This document shows positions 26,626 to 35,829 of a DNA stretch of 64,000 nt, piece by piece. The number at the start of each line of letters is the position of its first letter. Position 1 is the first letter of the stretch. The stretch covers positions 1 through 64,000 of the forward strand of contig VMTA01000005.1 of assembly GCA_013791855.1 (NCBI GenBank), written 5' to 3'. Under the pieces are notes generated by a model. That model did not search any database, was not told the DNA's origin, and saw only the letters and a program-made list of their open reading frames with translations. Both the position numbers and the translations under genes were made by a program. Source of the DNA: Sideroxydans sp. (GTDB lineage Bacteria; Pseudomonadota; Gammaproteobacteria; Burkholderiales; Gallionellaceae).

Positions 26626-26910
26626 CTACTTCTTACCGCCGTTCACAGCAGCCTTCAATGTTGCGCCAGCCTTGAACGCCGGAGCCTTGGAAGCCTTGAT
26701 CTTCAGCTCTGCACCGGTGGCTGGATTGCGGCCGGTACGTGCTGCGCGCTTGCGAACTTCAAACGTGCCGAAACCAACCAATGCAACGTTGTCGCCCTTC
26801 TTCAGGGTGCTGGTGATAGTTTCGATCAGTGCGGCGATGTTGCGATCTGCGTCAGCCTTGCTGCTACCTGTCTTTGCGGAAAGTGCGTCAATCAATTCCT
26901 TACGGTTCAT
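26626..26910 (-). CDS. HU-family DNA-binding protein
   Basis: 94 residues, with the HU fold and signature VALVGFGTFEVRKRAARTGRNP, starting MNRKELIDALSAKTG. HU packs and bends DNA without strong sequence preference. The alanine- and lysine-rich C-terminal strand (APAFKAGATLKAAVNGGKK) is typical of beta- and gammaproteobacterial HU-beta. A well-placed AGGAG precedes the ATG at 26910. It is followed by a hairpin and then the IHF-like gene. Confidence 0.93.
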   Translation of the reverse strand: MNRKELIDALSAKTGSSKADADRNIAALIETITSTLKKGDNVALVGFGTFEVRKRAARTGRNPATGAELKIKASKAPAFKAGATLKAAVNGGKK

Positions 26911-26957
26911 GTTTTACTCTCCTACGTGGTGGTTAATGAAACGGTACGCTGCAATTC

Positions 26958-27212
26958 TCAATGAATCATTTTGTCTGCATCGCCGCTCTTCAGCGATTCT
27001 GACACAGCCTTCGCATCCTCAAGCATAAGCTTCAGATCTTCTTCGGCCAGCTTGTATTTTTCCAGAATCTGGGCCATATCCAGTGCCTTCTTGACCACGA
27101 TCAGTTCGACCCGATGGATGCTCTCATACTTGTCCGCAATGTTCTTCAGCAGTACATCGAGCTTTTTCTGGTCGAAAGATAACCCATCAAATCCCCATAG
27201 CCGCGCGCTGAT
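26958..27212 (-). pseudogene. Startless reading frame, probable gene remnant
   Basis: An open frame of about 85 codons encodes a heptad-rich acidic helix (KLDVLLKNIADKYESIHRVE, later KYKLAEEDLKLMLEDAKAVSE) with no ATG, GTG or TTG before that region. Codon use looks coding and the product is a plausible coiled coil, so I read it as the 3' part of a truncated gene lying upstream of the HU gene. Family unknown. Confidence 0.35.
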
Positions 27213-27252
27213 CTAAGTGCAGCGGCACCCCACGCGGTTTCCTCCTTGGAGC

Positions 27253-27326
27253 GGTTGTCCGACGTCAGCCCGGAACGGGCTGCTGTATCTTGGCGAGCTG
27301 CGCGTACGGGCTGACATCCGACAACC
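27253..27326. repeat. 20-bp imperfect inverted repeat around a 34-base spacer
   Basis: GGTTGTCCGACGTCAGCCCG and its near reverse complement pair at 18 of 20 positions. It lies in a 235-bp gene-free gap between the remnant at 26958 and the regulator at 27449. It could be a folded attC-like or REP-like unit or the ends of a tiny element; the conserved attC core triplets were not recognised. Confidence 0.5.
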
Positions 27327-27448
27327 CTTAACCAAAGCTGCCGCAAAGACATCTTCTGAACATGTCCGGTATATAGCTGCGTCTTCAGTCACACGGGGTA
27401 GATGACAATCCGAACACCAAAACATCGTAAAAAGAATGAAGTACAATT

Positions 27449-28168
27449 TTAGGTAATGTAGGCCAAGTGGGCTAAAGAACGGCGTTTGCGTTCGGATTCG
27501 ACCAGCCCGATGGCATATCCCACCAGCCTCTCGGTCATCATTTCACGCGCCCGCTGCCCCTCGATCAGCTTCGGGGCGAAATTATCAAGTTCCATTCGGT
27601 TATGGAAATAGAAGGTCGCCAAACAGGTCAGCGCGATGGTCATGCAATCCAGCTCCGTGTCCGGCTTCTCCAAGCCGAACTCGCGGCACAGCATCGTCTG
27701 CAGCTTACCGAGACTGGGGAGTAACGTCCGCATCATGGCATCGTCCAGCACGCCACTTGGCTCGACAACTTCGCGCGCGTGCAGCCGCATGAACAATTGC
27801 AGCTTCGGGGCTTCTTCAGTTCCCACCGGGAAAAAACATTGGAAAAAAGCGCGTAGCCCGTTTTCTAACGAGACATGTTCTATGTCTAGCGTATTAAATG
27901 TATTGCACTCGTTCAGGAAAGTCAGGCGAAACACCTCGCGGTACAGTTCGGCCTTGTCGCCATAGTAATAGTGGATAGAGGCCAGATTGACCTCGGCGCG
28001 CCGACAAATTTCGCGTGTAGTCGCTGCGTGGTAGCCGACTTCAGCGAACACCTCTGTCGCCGACCGCAGCAAACGCCAGCGCGTCTCTTCCTGCGCGGTC
28101 GGATGCTGTCCCGGCAAGCACTGCGCGGCTTGCACTAACAGGGGGCTGGATTTTGTTTTAGCGCTCAT
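27449..28168 (-). CDS. TetR/AcrR-family transcriptional regulator (CerR-like)
   Basis: 239 residues. The N-terminal DNA-binding domain is VFAEVGYHAATTREICRRAE followed by NLASIHYYYGDKAELY, the usual TetR recognition helix. The C-terminal ligand domain resembles the CerR type that accompanies efflux pumps. An N-terminal extension of about 25 residues precedes the HTH. It is downstream of mlaA and of the RND operon on the same strand but separated by 167 bp. That gap holds two 20-base direct repeats that may be its own operator. Confidence 0.9.
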   Translation of the reverse strand: MSAKTKSSPLLVQAAQCLPGQHPTAQEETRWRLLRSATEVFAEVGYHAATTREICRRAEVNLASIHYYYGDKAELYREVFRLTFLNECNTFNTLDIEHVSLENGLRAFFQCFFPVGTEEAPKLQLFMRLHAREVVEPSGVLDDAMMRTLLPSLGKLQTMLCREFGLEKPDTELDCMTIALTCLATFYFHNRMELDNFAPKLIEGQRAREMMTERLVGYAIGLVESERKRRSLAHLAYIT

Positions 28169-28176
28169 GTTCGTTC

Positions 28177-28298
28177 TGGGATCTTTGCAAGAACATCCCC
28201 TTTAGATGCACAATTTTCGGAGTGTTTACGCCCGGTTTTATCTAAGTCTCCATCAACTCCTTTGACTCAAAGAAGCGTTGGGATCTTCGCACAAACAT
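28177..28298. promoter_or_regulatory. Pair of direct repeats upstream of the CerR-like regulator
   Basis: TGGGATCTTTGCAAGAACAT at 28177-28196 and TGGGATCTTCGCACAAACAT at 28279-28298 match at 17 of 20 positions, 102 bp apart. They flank the likely promoter of the regulator gene, which suggests paired binding sites for autoregulation. Confidence 0.4.
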
Positions 28299-28335
28299 GC
28301 ACGCAGTTCTATTAACTGGTGCTTTCCAAACATGG

Positions 28336-29073
28336 CTATTCATCATCATCAAACTTTTGGCGCGGCGGGTTGCCGTCGTACACCAAGTTCTGTCGGTGCA
28401 TTAAATATGCATCCCGAATAAAACTGTAGCGATTGATGATCGCATCATCCAGCACTTTCTCTTGCTCCAAAAGGCCGGCACGTGTGTCCAAACCTTCAAG
28501 CGCCCAAGCGCTATTACGCGTCGGAACATGCTTGGTGTTGCTGATGACACTAAGGTAGCTATCCGTGTAGCGTCCAGTTCCATCGCGGATAGAACTCGGC
28601 CCCAGAATGGGCAATACCAAATATGGGCCACTCGGCACTCCCCAGTAGCCGAGCGTTTGGCCGAAATCTTCGTTGTGTTTTTCCAGGCGGTCAGTGATGT
28701 TTATCAAGCCGAACAGACCAAAAGTGGAATTGAAGACCACGCGTGCACCATCGCTGGCAGCTTGCTTGAATTTCAATTGCAGCAGGTCGTTAGCGGTAAC
28801 CACCACATCGTCCAGATTGGAAAAGAAGTTGCCTACCATGATCTTCACGGGACTGGGTACGACCTTGTCATAACCCTGTGCAACCGGTTTGACCACGGCC
28901 TGGTCAAGCTTGTCATTGAACTTGTATACACCACGATTGAACGATTCGAACGGGTCTTCTTGTGGCGTGCTTGCAGTGGAATTTATGGTGCCGCAACCTG
29001 CCATTAGCAGACTTGTTAGTAGCATGTACATCGCATTAAAGCGATCACTTTTGGCGTGGTGAACACAGGGCAT
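28336..29073 (-). CDS. mlaA: MlaA (VacJ) family outer-membrane lipoprotein
   Basis: 245 residues with a lipobox, LLMAGC, after a short N-terminal segment. The mature protein carries family blocks DPFESFNRGVYKFNDKLDQ and NFFSNLDDVVVTANDLLQ and the LGYWGVPSGPYLVLPILGPS stretch. MlaA removes misplaced phospholipids from the outer leaflet and hands them to the Mla pathway. The true start may be an internal methionine (MYMLLTSLLMAGC), since the first 14 residues are polar. The rest of the Mla system is not adjacent, but a truncated STAS-MlaE fragment lies at 38941. Confidence 0.92.
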   Translation of the reverse strand: MPCVHHAKSDRFNAMYMLLTSLLMAGCGTINSTASTPQEDPFESFNRGVYKFNDKLDQAVVKPVAQGYDKVVPSPVKIMVGNFFSNLDDVVVTANDLLQLKFKQAASDGARVVFNSTFGLFGLINITDRLEKHNEDFGQTLGYWGVPSGPYLVLPILGPSSIRDGTGRYTDSYLSVISNTKHVPTRNSAWALEGLDTRAGLLEQEKVLDDAIINRYSFIRDAYLMHRQNLVYDGNPPRQKFDDDE

Positions 29074-29316
29074 TTTTAACTTACTCCATTCTAATGACCA
29101 ACGGTAGTCGCATCGACAACACAGGTCGGCTTCGGTGCCAGAAAGATGAAGAACTGGCGGGATACAGTCCCGCCTTTCTAGACGAAAGCGCGGTTGGAAG
29201 AATTAAGTCCGCTCGCCGTTCGACAGACCAGAGACATGCCGCTTTGGGGTTGCTGATGTTTCCGCCCCCCCCTCTCCCACGCGCAGGAGAGGGGCGGAGG
29301 ATTCTTCTGAGCTTCC
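29074..29316. other. Intergenic stretch with a GC-rich hairpin
   Basis: At about 29262-29302 a C-run and GGAGAGGGGCGG pair around ACGCGCA just after the efflux operon. It may end that transcript, though there is no T-run. No gene seen. Confidence 0.4.
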
Positions 29317-30747
29317 CTAGTTCTGCTTGCTTTCCTGCCAGCCGCCGCCCAGCGCCTTGAACAAATCGGCCACCGCCGCGCGTTGCGCGCGCTCGGCTTC
29401 GAAGCGGTTGAGGTCGGCCTGCAACTGATTGCGCTCGACATCTAGGAATTCCGTGCGGCTGCCGCTGCCCACTTGCAGGCGCAATTCCGCCTGCTTGCTG
29501 GCCGTGGCCAGTGCCTGGCTGCGCATGGCCTCCGCCTCCAGCACCTTGCGCGCGGCCGACTGCGCAGCCAGAGCGTTACGCACGTCGCCGAAGGCGGCAG
29601 CAACCGCCTGCTGGTATTGCAGCAACGCCTGGTCGCGGCGCGCCTCGCTGGCCTTCACGTTGCCGCTGATGCGGCCGGCATTGAAGATAGGTTGGCTGAT
29701 ACCTGCGGCGAACTGGAAGATGTCGGCGGGGCCGGTGAACAGCTTGGCCATGTCCACGCTCTCGCTGCCCAAGTAGCCGGTGAGGCTGATGGAGGGGAAA
29801 TATTGCGCACGTGCTTCGCCGATGCGCGCGTTCTGCGCGATGAGCTTCTGCTCCGCCGCTTTCAGGTCGGGCCGTCGCAGCAGCAGTTCGGCGGGCAGAC
29901 CGTCCGGCACATACACCGCGTTGAGCGTGGGCGTGCCGTGCTCCAGTTGCACGTTCATCACCTCGCGCGGCGAGCGACCGAGCAGCAGCGCAAGTGCGGT
30001 CTCCTGGCGCTGGCGTGCCAGCTCAATGTTGGCAAGCTGCGCCTGTGCCGTAGCGAGTTCAGCCTCGGCCTGATGCAGCTGGAACTCGGAGATCACGCCC
30101 AGTTCGAGACGCCTCTTCTCCATCACCAGCCGCTCTTCACGGTTGACCAGCGCGCGCTTCACCGTGTCTTCCTGCGCGGTGAAAGCCAGTAGTGCGAAAT
30201 ACTGCTGCGCCACCTGCGCGGTGAGTGTCAGGCGCACCGCATCGCGATTGGCCTCGGCACCGAACAGCTCTGCACGCGCCGCCTCGGAACTGCGGCGGTA
30301 CTTACCCCACAGGTCGAGCTCGTAGCTAGCGTCCAGCGTGGCGCGCGTAGTGGTGTTGATGCGCGGTGCGGTCGCCGGGCGCGGGAATGAACCCGCGAGC
30401 GTGGCTTGGTTGCGGGTCTTGCTCAGGTTGGCGCTCACGTTCGGATACTGCGCGGACTCCGCGACATCGAGCTGAGCGCGCACTTCGAGCACGCGCGCTA
30501 TCGCCACCTGCGCGTCGGCGTTGTGGGCCAACGCCTCATTTTCCAGCTTGTCGAGCACCGGATCGGCATACAGATTCCACCAGCGTTCGCTCGCCGCCTT
30601 GGCGGCTTTATCGCTGGCCTGCTGCGCCGCCCATTGCTCGGGCAGCTGCATCTCGGGGCGCTTGTAGTCCGGCCCGGCCGAGCAGGCGCCCAGCAATGCG
30701 GCGGAAACCAGCACCATGAGTTGTTTGTTCATACGCTTGTCACTCAT
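29317..30747 (-). CDS. RND efflux outer-membrane factor (OprM/NodT family lipoprotein)
   Basis: 476 residues. The lipobox LLGAC at about residue 22 follows the hydrophobic MVLVSAALLGAC, so the mature protein is lipid-anchored. Two repeats of the TolC-like fold are visible, with ASYELDLWGKYRRSSEAARA in the first and the C-terminal TEFLDVERNQLQADLNRFEA in the second, ending LFKALGGGW as is usual. It forms the outer-membrane channel of the pump encoded just upstream, overlapping the permease gene by eight bases. Confidence 0.95.
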   Translation of the reverse strand: MSDKRMNKQLMVLVSAALLGACSAGPDYKRPEMQLPEQWAAQQASDKAAKAASERWWNLYADPVLDKLENEALAHNADAQVAIARVLEVRAQLDVAESAQYPNVSANLSKTRNQATLAGSFPRPATAPRINTTTRATLDASYELDLWGKYRRSSEAARAELFGAEANRDAVRLTLTAQVAQQYFALLAFTAQEDTVKRALVNREERLVMEKRRLELGVISEFQLHQAEAELATAQAQLANIELARQRQETALALLLGRSPREVMNVQLEHGTPTLNAVYVPDGLPAELLLRRPDLKAAEQKLIAQNARIGEARAQYFPSISLTGYLGSESVDMAKLFTGPADIFQFAAGISQPIFNAGRISGNVKASEARRDQALLQYQQAVAAAFGDVRNALAAQSAARKVLEAEAMRSQALATASKQAELRLQVGSGSRTEFLDVERNQLQADLNRFEAERAQRAAVADLFKALGGGWQESKQN

Positions 30748-33700
30748 GGTCTTGCTCCTGCGGAATGGCTGGTTTAGTGGGGAAAAGGCGGCTGATGACC
30801 ACGTAGAACACCGGTATCAGGAACACCGCGATCACGGTCGCCGCGATCATGCCGCCCATCACGCCGGTACCGATGGCATGGCGTCCGTTGGCGCCCGCGC
30901 CGGTGGAGATGGCCAGCGGCAGCACGCCGAAGATGAAAGCAATGGAGGTCATCAGGATGGGTCGGAAGCGCAGGCGGCATGCTTCCAGCGTGGCCTCGAC
31001 CAGCTCGTGTCCTTTTTGTTGCAGCTCGCGCGCGAACTGGATGATCAGGATCGCGTTCTTCGCCGACAGACCGATGATAACGATGAGGCCGACCTTGAAG
31101 TACACGTCGTTGGGCAGGCCGCGCATGGTGACTGCGGCCAGCGCACCGAGGATACCGATCGGCACAACCATGATGACAGCAACCGGCACGGTCCAGCTTT
31201 CATAAAGCGCGGCCAGACACAGGAACACCGCGACCAGCGAAAGACCGAACAGGAACGGTGCCTGCACGCCCGAACTGCGTTCCTCACTGGAGGTGCCCGA
31301 CCATTCGAAGCCGAAGCCGGGCGGCAACTGCGCAGCCACTTCTTCCATCGCTTTCAGTGCATCACCGGTGCTACGCCCCGGTGCGGGGCTGCCAGCGATT
31401 TTCACCGAGGGGATGCCGTTGTAGCGGTCGAGCTTAGGCAAGCTGACCGCCCAATGCGCCGAGGCGATCTCGGACAGCGGCACCATGCCGCCCTGCGCGT
31501 TGCGCACCGGGATGCGTAGAATCCGCTGCGGCGTTGACCGCACGCCCGCTTCGGCCTGCATCTGCACGCGCAGGATGCGGCCCTCGCGCACAAAGTCGTT
31601 GATGTAGGCGACGCCGAGCGTGGATTGCAAGGTCTCGTTCAGATCGGCCATCTCAATGCCCAGCGCGCGCGCTTTCAGGCGGTCGATGTCCAGCTGCAGC
31701 TGCGGTGCGGGCTCCTGACCTTCCGGGCGCACGCCGACCAGCGCGGGATGCTGGCTGGCGATGCCCAGCGCCATGTTGCGCGCTTCCATGAGTTTCTCGC
31801 GCCCTTGGCCGGAGCGATCCTGCAGGCGGAAATCGAAACCGCCAACAGCAGCCAGCTCGGGAATGGGCGGCACGTTGATGGCGAAGATGAACGCCTGCTT
31901 GATGCGGAACAGCGCCATGTTGGCCTTCTTCACCAGTGCGGGCGCGGAGCTATCCTTGTCGGGACGTTCATCCCAGTCCTTGAGGCGCACGAAGGCGATC
32001 GCCGCGTTCTGCCCGCGACCGAAGAAAGAGAAACCGAGCACGCCGATGACATGATCGACCTCTGGCTGCTTGAGATAGAATTGCTCGACCTGCGACAGCA
32101 CTTCCTGCGAACGCTCGCGCGAGGCACCGGCCGGCAGCTGCACGATGTTGATAAAGTAGCCTTGATCCTCTTCCGGCAGGAAGCTGCTGGGCAGATGCAG
32201 GAACAGCCAGCCCATGCCCGCCAGCAGCGCGGCGTACACCAGCATGTAACGGCCGGTACGCTTTACTACGTTGGTCACACCCGCTTTGTAATGCTGTGTT
32301 GTGCGATTGAATAGGCGATTGAACCAGCCAAGGAAGCCCGACTTCGGCACCATCTCGTGGCCGGCATCGTTACGCAGCAGCGCGGCACACAGCGCCGGCG
32401 TGAGCGTCAGCGCCATCAACAACGAGAACAGGATGGTGAGGATCAGCGTGACCGCGAACTGTTTGTAGATCGCGCCGACTGCACCGCCGAAGAACATCAT
32501 CGGTACGAACACCGAACACAGCACCAGCGTGATCGCGATGATGGCGCCGAAGATCTGGCTCATCGCCTTGCGCGTGGCTGCGCGCGGCGACAGGTTCTCT
32601 TCGGTCATGATGCGCTCAACGTTCTCCACCACCACGATGGCGTCGTCCACCACGATACCCACCGCCAGCACCATGGCGAACAGCGTCAACGTGTTGATTG
32701 AATAGCCCACGGCATACAGGCCCACCACCGCGCCGATCAGCGCGACCGGCACCACGATGGCGGGGATGAAGGTGGCGCGCAGGTTGCCGAGGAATAGCCA
32801 GATGACGAGGAACACCAGCACCATCGCTTCCGCCAGCGTCTTCACTACTTCGCTGATGGAGATCTCGACGAACTTGGAAGTGTCATACGGCACCAGCCAG
32901 TCCACCCCCTTGGGGAAAAACTTGGACAATTCCTCCATCTTGGCTTTCACCGCTTTGGCTGTGTCTAGGGCGTTGGCCGAAGGTGACAGGCGGATGGCGA
33001 TGGCCGAGGCAGGCTGACCGTCGATGCGCGCGGTGATGGAATAATCCTGCGCGCCCAATTCCACGCGCGCCACGTCCTTCACGCGTACGGTGGAACCATC
33101 GGGGTTGGCGCGCACGATGACGTTGCCGAATTCTTTGGTTGAGGACAGGCGGCTCTTGGTGACAATCACCGCATTCAGCTGCTGGCCGGGCAAGGCGGGC
33201 AACTGGCCGAGTTCGCCGGTGACCAGTTGGGTGTTCTGTGCCCGTACCGCGCGGCTGACATCGCCCGGCGTCAGGCCGTAGGCATGCAGTTTCTCCGGCT
33301 TCAGCCACAGGCGCATCGAGTATTCGGTGCCGAACATCATCGCCTCCCCCACACCCGGCACGCGGCGGACACTCTCCAGCACATTGGCGGCGGCATAGCT
33401 GCCGAGCGCCACGTTGTCGCGGCTTTTGTCCGGCGAGATCAGCGCGACGATCATGAGGAAGTTGCGCGCCGATTTCACGACGGTCACACCGACGCGGCGA
33501 ACTTCCTCGGGCAGGCGCGCCTCGGCGCGCTTGACGCGGTTCTGCGTTTCCACCGAGGCCACGTCGAGATCGGTGCCCGCCGCGAAGGTCAGCGTGATGG
33601 TGCCGATGCCCTGTTCGGAGGACGACTCCATATAGAGCAGATTCTCAATACCATTGAGTTCCTGTTCCACCAGCGCAACAGCGGTCTCCTCCACCACTTG

Positions 33701-33865
33701 TGCCGATGCGCCCGGATAGGCGAGCGTGATGGCCAGGGCGGGTGGCGCGACTGCCGGGTAGGAGGCGACCGGCAAGTTGCGCAGTGCCAGCACACCGCTC
33801 AACAGGATAATGATGGCGATGACCCATGCAAAGATGGGCCGGTCGATAAAGAATTTTGCGATCAC
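30740..33865 (-). CDS. RND multidrug efflux permease (AcrB/HAE1 type)
   Basis: 1041 residues, the full length of the family. It begins MIAKFFIDRPIFAWVIAIII, the standard first TM helix. The paired aspartates of TM4 needed for proton transfer are in GIVVDDAIVVVENVERI. Two large periplasmic loops and the second half with GLIVIIGLSAKNAILIIQFA are present. It exports drugs or hydrophobic compounds through the adaptor (33875) and outer channel (29317). The stop overlaps the channel gene and the start is 9 bp after the adaptor stop. Confidence 0.97.
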   Translation of the reverse strand: MIAKFFIDRPIFAWVIAIIILLSGVLALRNLPVASYPAVAPPALAITLAYPGASAQVVEETAVALVEQELNGIENLLYMESSSEQGIGTITLTFAAGTDLDVASVETQNRVKRAEARLPEEVRRVGVTVVKSARNFLMIVALISPDKSRDNVALGSYAAANVLESVRRVPGVGEAMMFGTEYSMRLWLKPEKLHAYGLTPGDVSRAVRAQNTQLVTGELGQLPALPGQQLNAVIVTKSRLSSTKEFGNVIVRANPDGSTVRVKDVARVELGAQDYSITARIDGQPASAIAIRLSPSANALDTAKAVKAKMEELSKFFPKGVDWLVPYDTSKFVEISISEVVKTLAEAMVLVFLVIWLFLGNLRATFIPAIVVPVALIGAVVGLYAVGYSINTLTLFAMVLAVGIVVDDAIVVVENVERIMTEENLSPRAATRKAMSQIFGAIIAITLVLCSVFVPMMFFGGAVGAIYKQFAVTLILTILFSLLMALTLTPALCAALLRNDAGHEMVPKSGFLGWFNRLFNRTTQHYKAGVTNVVKRTGRYMLVYAALLAGMGWLFLHLPSSFLPEEDQGYFINIVQLPAGASRERSQEVLSQVEQFYLKQPEVDHVIGVLGFSFFGRGQNAAIAFVRLKDWDERPDKDSSAPALVKKANMALFRIKQAFIFAINVPPIPELAAVGGFDFRLQDRSGQGREKLMEARNMALGIASQHPALVGVRPEGQEPAPQLQLDIDRLKARALGIEMADLNETLQSTLGVAYINDFVREGRILRVQMQAEAGVRSTPQRILRIPVRNAQGGMVPLSEIASAHWAVSLPKLDRYNGIPSVKIAGSPAPGRSTGDALKAMEEVAAQLPPGFGFEWSGTSSEERSSGVQAPFLFGLSLVAVFLCLAALYESWTVPVAVIMVVPIGILGALAAVTMRGLPNDVYFKVGLIVIIGLSAKNAILIIQFARELQQKGHELVEATLEACRLRFRPILMTSIAFIFGVLPLAISTGAGANGRHAIGTGVMGGMIAATVIAVFLIPVFYVVISRLFPTKPAIPQEQDHE

Positions 33866-33874
33866 GGTTTACCT

Positions 33875-35029
33875 CTATTTCTTCTCGGCTGGAACGGGAG
33901 CTGCGTCCGCTACAGTTTGCAGCGGCACCGGTTTCACCACGCTGCCGGGACGAGCTTTCTGCAAGCCGTTCACGATCACCTGCTCGCCTCCCTGCAGACC
34001 GGAACTGATGACGAAATCGGTGCCGGCCATATTGCCGACCTTCACCGGGCGCGGACCAACCTTGTTTTCTGCATCTACCACCATCACGAATTGGCCCTGC
34101 GTGCTCATCATTACCGCACTCTGAGGCACTCTGATGGCGTTTTCGGCCAGCGCTTCGGGGAAGCGGATGGTCACGAACATACCGGGCAGAAGTTCATGCT
34201 CGGGATTGGGGATCTCGGCGCGCATGGTGACGCTGCCCGTAGACGGATCGGCGGCCATGTTGGTGAACAGCAACTTGCCTGGCAGTGGATAGATGCTGTC
34301 GTCTTCCAGCACCAGTTCGATGCTGGTTGATGCGCTGCGTTTGAGGGCGCCTGATTTGACCGCTTTTTGCAGACGCATGATGTCGGACTCGGTCTGGGAG
34401 AAGTTCACATACAGTTTGTCGGTCTGTTCGATGGTGGCAAGTAGCGTCGCCTCACCACGCCCGACCAATGCACCCTCGGTCACCATCGAAAGGCCAATGC
34501 GACCGGAGATCGGCGCCGGCACGCGGGTGTTGTCCCAGTCTTCGCGCGCTTTCGAATAGGCCGCTTCGGCTTGTTTGAACCTTGCCTCGGTCTGGTCGTA
34601 TTCTTGCTGACTCACCACTTTAGCTTCGAGCAGTTGTTTAGCGCGTTCAAGGTTCTGTTTTGCCAGCGACAGATCTGTTTGGGCCGCTTCGTAATTGCTG
34701 CGGTAGTTGCCGACGTCGATCTGATACAGCGGCTGACCTGCCTTCACGTCACTGCCTTCCTCGAACATTCGTTTCTCGACAACACCCTCCACGCGTGCAC
34801 GCACCTGCGCGGTGCGGTAAGCGTGCAAGCGACCGGGCAGTTCGTTGGTGAGCGTCACTGGAGCAGACTTAACAATGATCACCCCGACTTCGGGCGGGGG
34901 CGGTGCCGAGCCGGCGACCGGTTTCTTCGGCTGTTCGCCCCCGCCGCAGCCGCTCAGCAGCAGCAGCAGCGCCAGTGTCAGGCTGCTCAGCGTAGTTCCA
35001 GTGAAGATTTGCGAGTTGTTGCGTGTCAT
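33875..35029 (-). CDS. RND periplasmic adaptor (AcrA family lipoprotein)
   Basis: 384 residues from ATG at 35029, with GGAG seven bases upstream; a longer in-frame start overlaps the regulator and is unlikely. The lipobox LLLLLSGC is followed by a proline-rich linker. Lipoyl-like halves (RVEGVVEKRMFEEGSDVKAG and RVPAPISGRIGLSMVTEG) flank the alpha-helical hairpin (AQTDLSLAKQNLERAKQLL). The adaptor bridges the AcrB-like permease and the outer channel. It lies 44 bp after the TetR gene in the same direction, so regulator and pump share a transcript or closely spaced promoters. Confidence 0.96.
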   Translation of the reverse strand: MTRNNSQIFTGTTLSSLTLALLLLLSGCGGGEQPKKPVAGSAPPPPEVGVIIVKSAPVTLTNELPGRLHAYRTAQVRARVEGVVEKRMFEEGSDVKAGQPLYQIDVGNYRSNYEAAQTDLSLAKQNLERAKQLLEAKVVSQQEYDQTEARFKQAEAAYSKAREDWDNTRVPAPISGRIGLSMVTEGALVGRGEATLLATIEQTDKLYVNFSQTESDIMRLQKAVKSGALKRSASTSIELVLEDDSIYPLPGKLLFTNMAADPSTGSVTMRAEIPNPEHELLPGMFVTIRFPEALAENAIRVPQSAVMMSTQGQFVMVVDAENKVGPRPVKVGNMAGTDFVISSGLQGGEQVIVNGLQKARPGSVVKPVPLQTVADAAPVPAEKK

Positions 35030-35073
35030 GTCGATTCTCCGTTCCTGTGATCGGTGGCGATTGCTGTTGTGAT

Positions 35074-35703
35074 TCATTTGACGTTCACCCGCTGCAGTCC
35101 AGCGAGCGAAAATTCGGCGATGTGATTGGCTGTCGTTTCGATCTCGTCAGCGTCGTATTCCAGCTCCGGATACACGTGCCGGTTTATTTCCCGCGCGTTT
35201 CGGTAATAGGTGCACTGTCCGAAGATGCTGAACACACAGAGGCGCACCTTCCCGGGCGCGACCGCGTCGCCCACGATCTCGCGCACCAGCCCAGCCAAGT
35301 GTTCGTGCAGCGGAACCATGATCTCCCTGGCGATGCTGTCGAGCGCCGGTGACGGCTCCAGCAGTTCGCGCATGATCAGCTGGCTGTGTGGCGTGCAGCC
35401 GCCATCCATCAGGCGGGTCATGAATTCACGAATGAAGCGGGTCAGGCGCATCTCGGCGCTGTCCCCCTCGCGGCTCGTCCCGATCAGGTTCACGATCGGC
35501 TCCAGTTCCAGGGCGGCCATGAACAGCGCTTCCTTGCCGTTGAAGTGATAGTTCACCGCCGCGACGTTGACCTCGGCGCGGCGACAGATCTCGCGCACCG
35601 TTGCGCCCTTGAAGCCAAGTTCGGCGAACACTTCGCGCGCAGCGGCCAGCAGCCGGTCGCGTGTGGTTTCCTGGAAGTCGGTCGAGTTTTGCGGTGTGTT
35701 CAT
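35074..35703 (-). CDS. TetR-family repressor of the RND operon (CerR-like)
   Basis: 209 residues with HTH VFAELGFKGATVREICRRAE and NVAAVNYHFNGKEALF. The C-terminal domain is of the DUF1956/CerR type (GQCTYYRNAREINRHVYPEL). It is the first gene of the efflux transcript, which is the usual place for a local repressor of an AcrAB-like pump. It resembles the regulator at 27449 in the HTH, though the two differ elsewhere. The inducing ligand is not deducible. Confidence 0.92.
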   Translation of the reverse strand: MNTPQNSTDFQETTRDRLLAAAREVFAELGFKGATVREICRRAEVNVAAVNYHFNGKEALFMAALELEPIVNLIGTSREGDSAEMRLTRFIREFMTRLMDGGCTPHSQLIMRELLEPSPALDSIAREIMVPLHEHLAGLVREIVGDAVAPGKVRLCVFSIFGQCTYYRNAREINRHVYPELEYDADEIETTANHIAEFSLAGLQRVNVK

Positions 35704-35829
35704 TTCAGCCCTGCTCTGATTGCGAATTCAAACTAGCGTATCAAACACTTGCTTAAATTGCAATCAAAGGGATGCCAGCAACGGCATCAGGGCACCGTCT
35801 TACTCGGGGGCTTTCGGGGAAAGTGCGTG

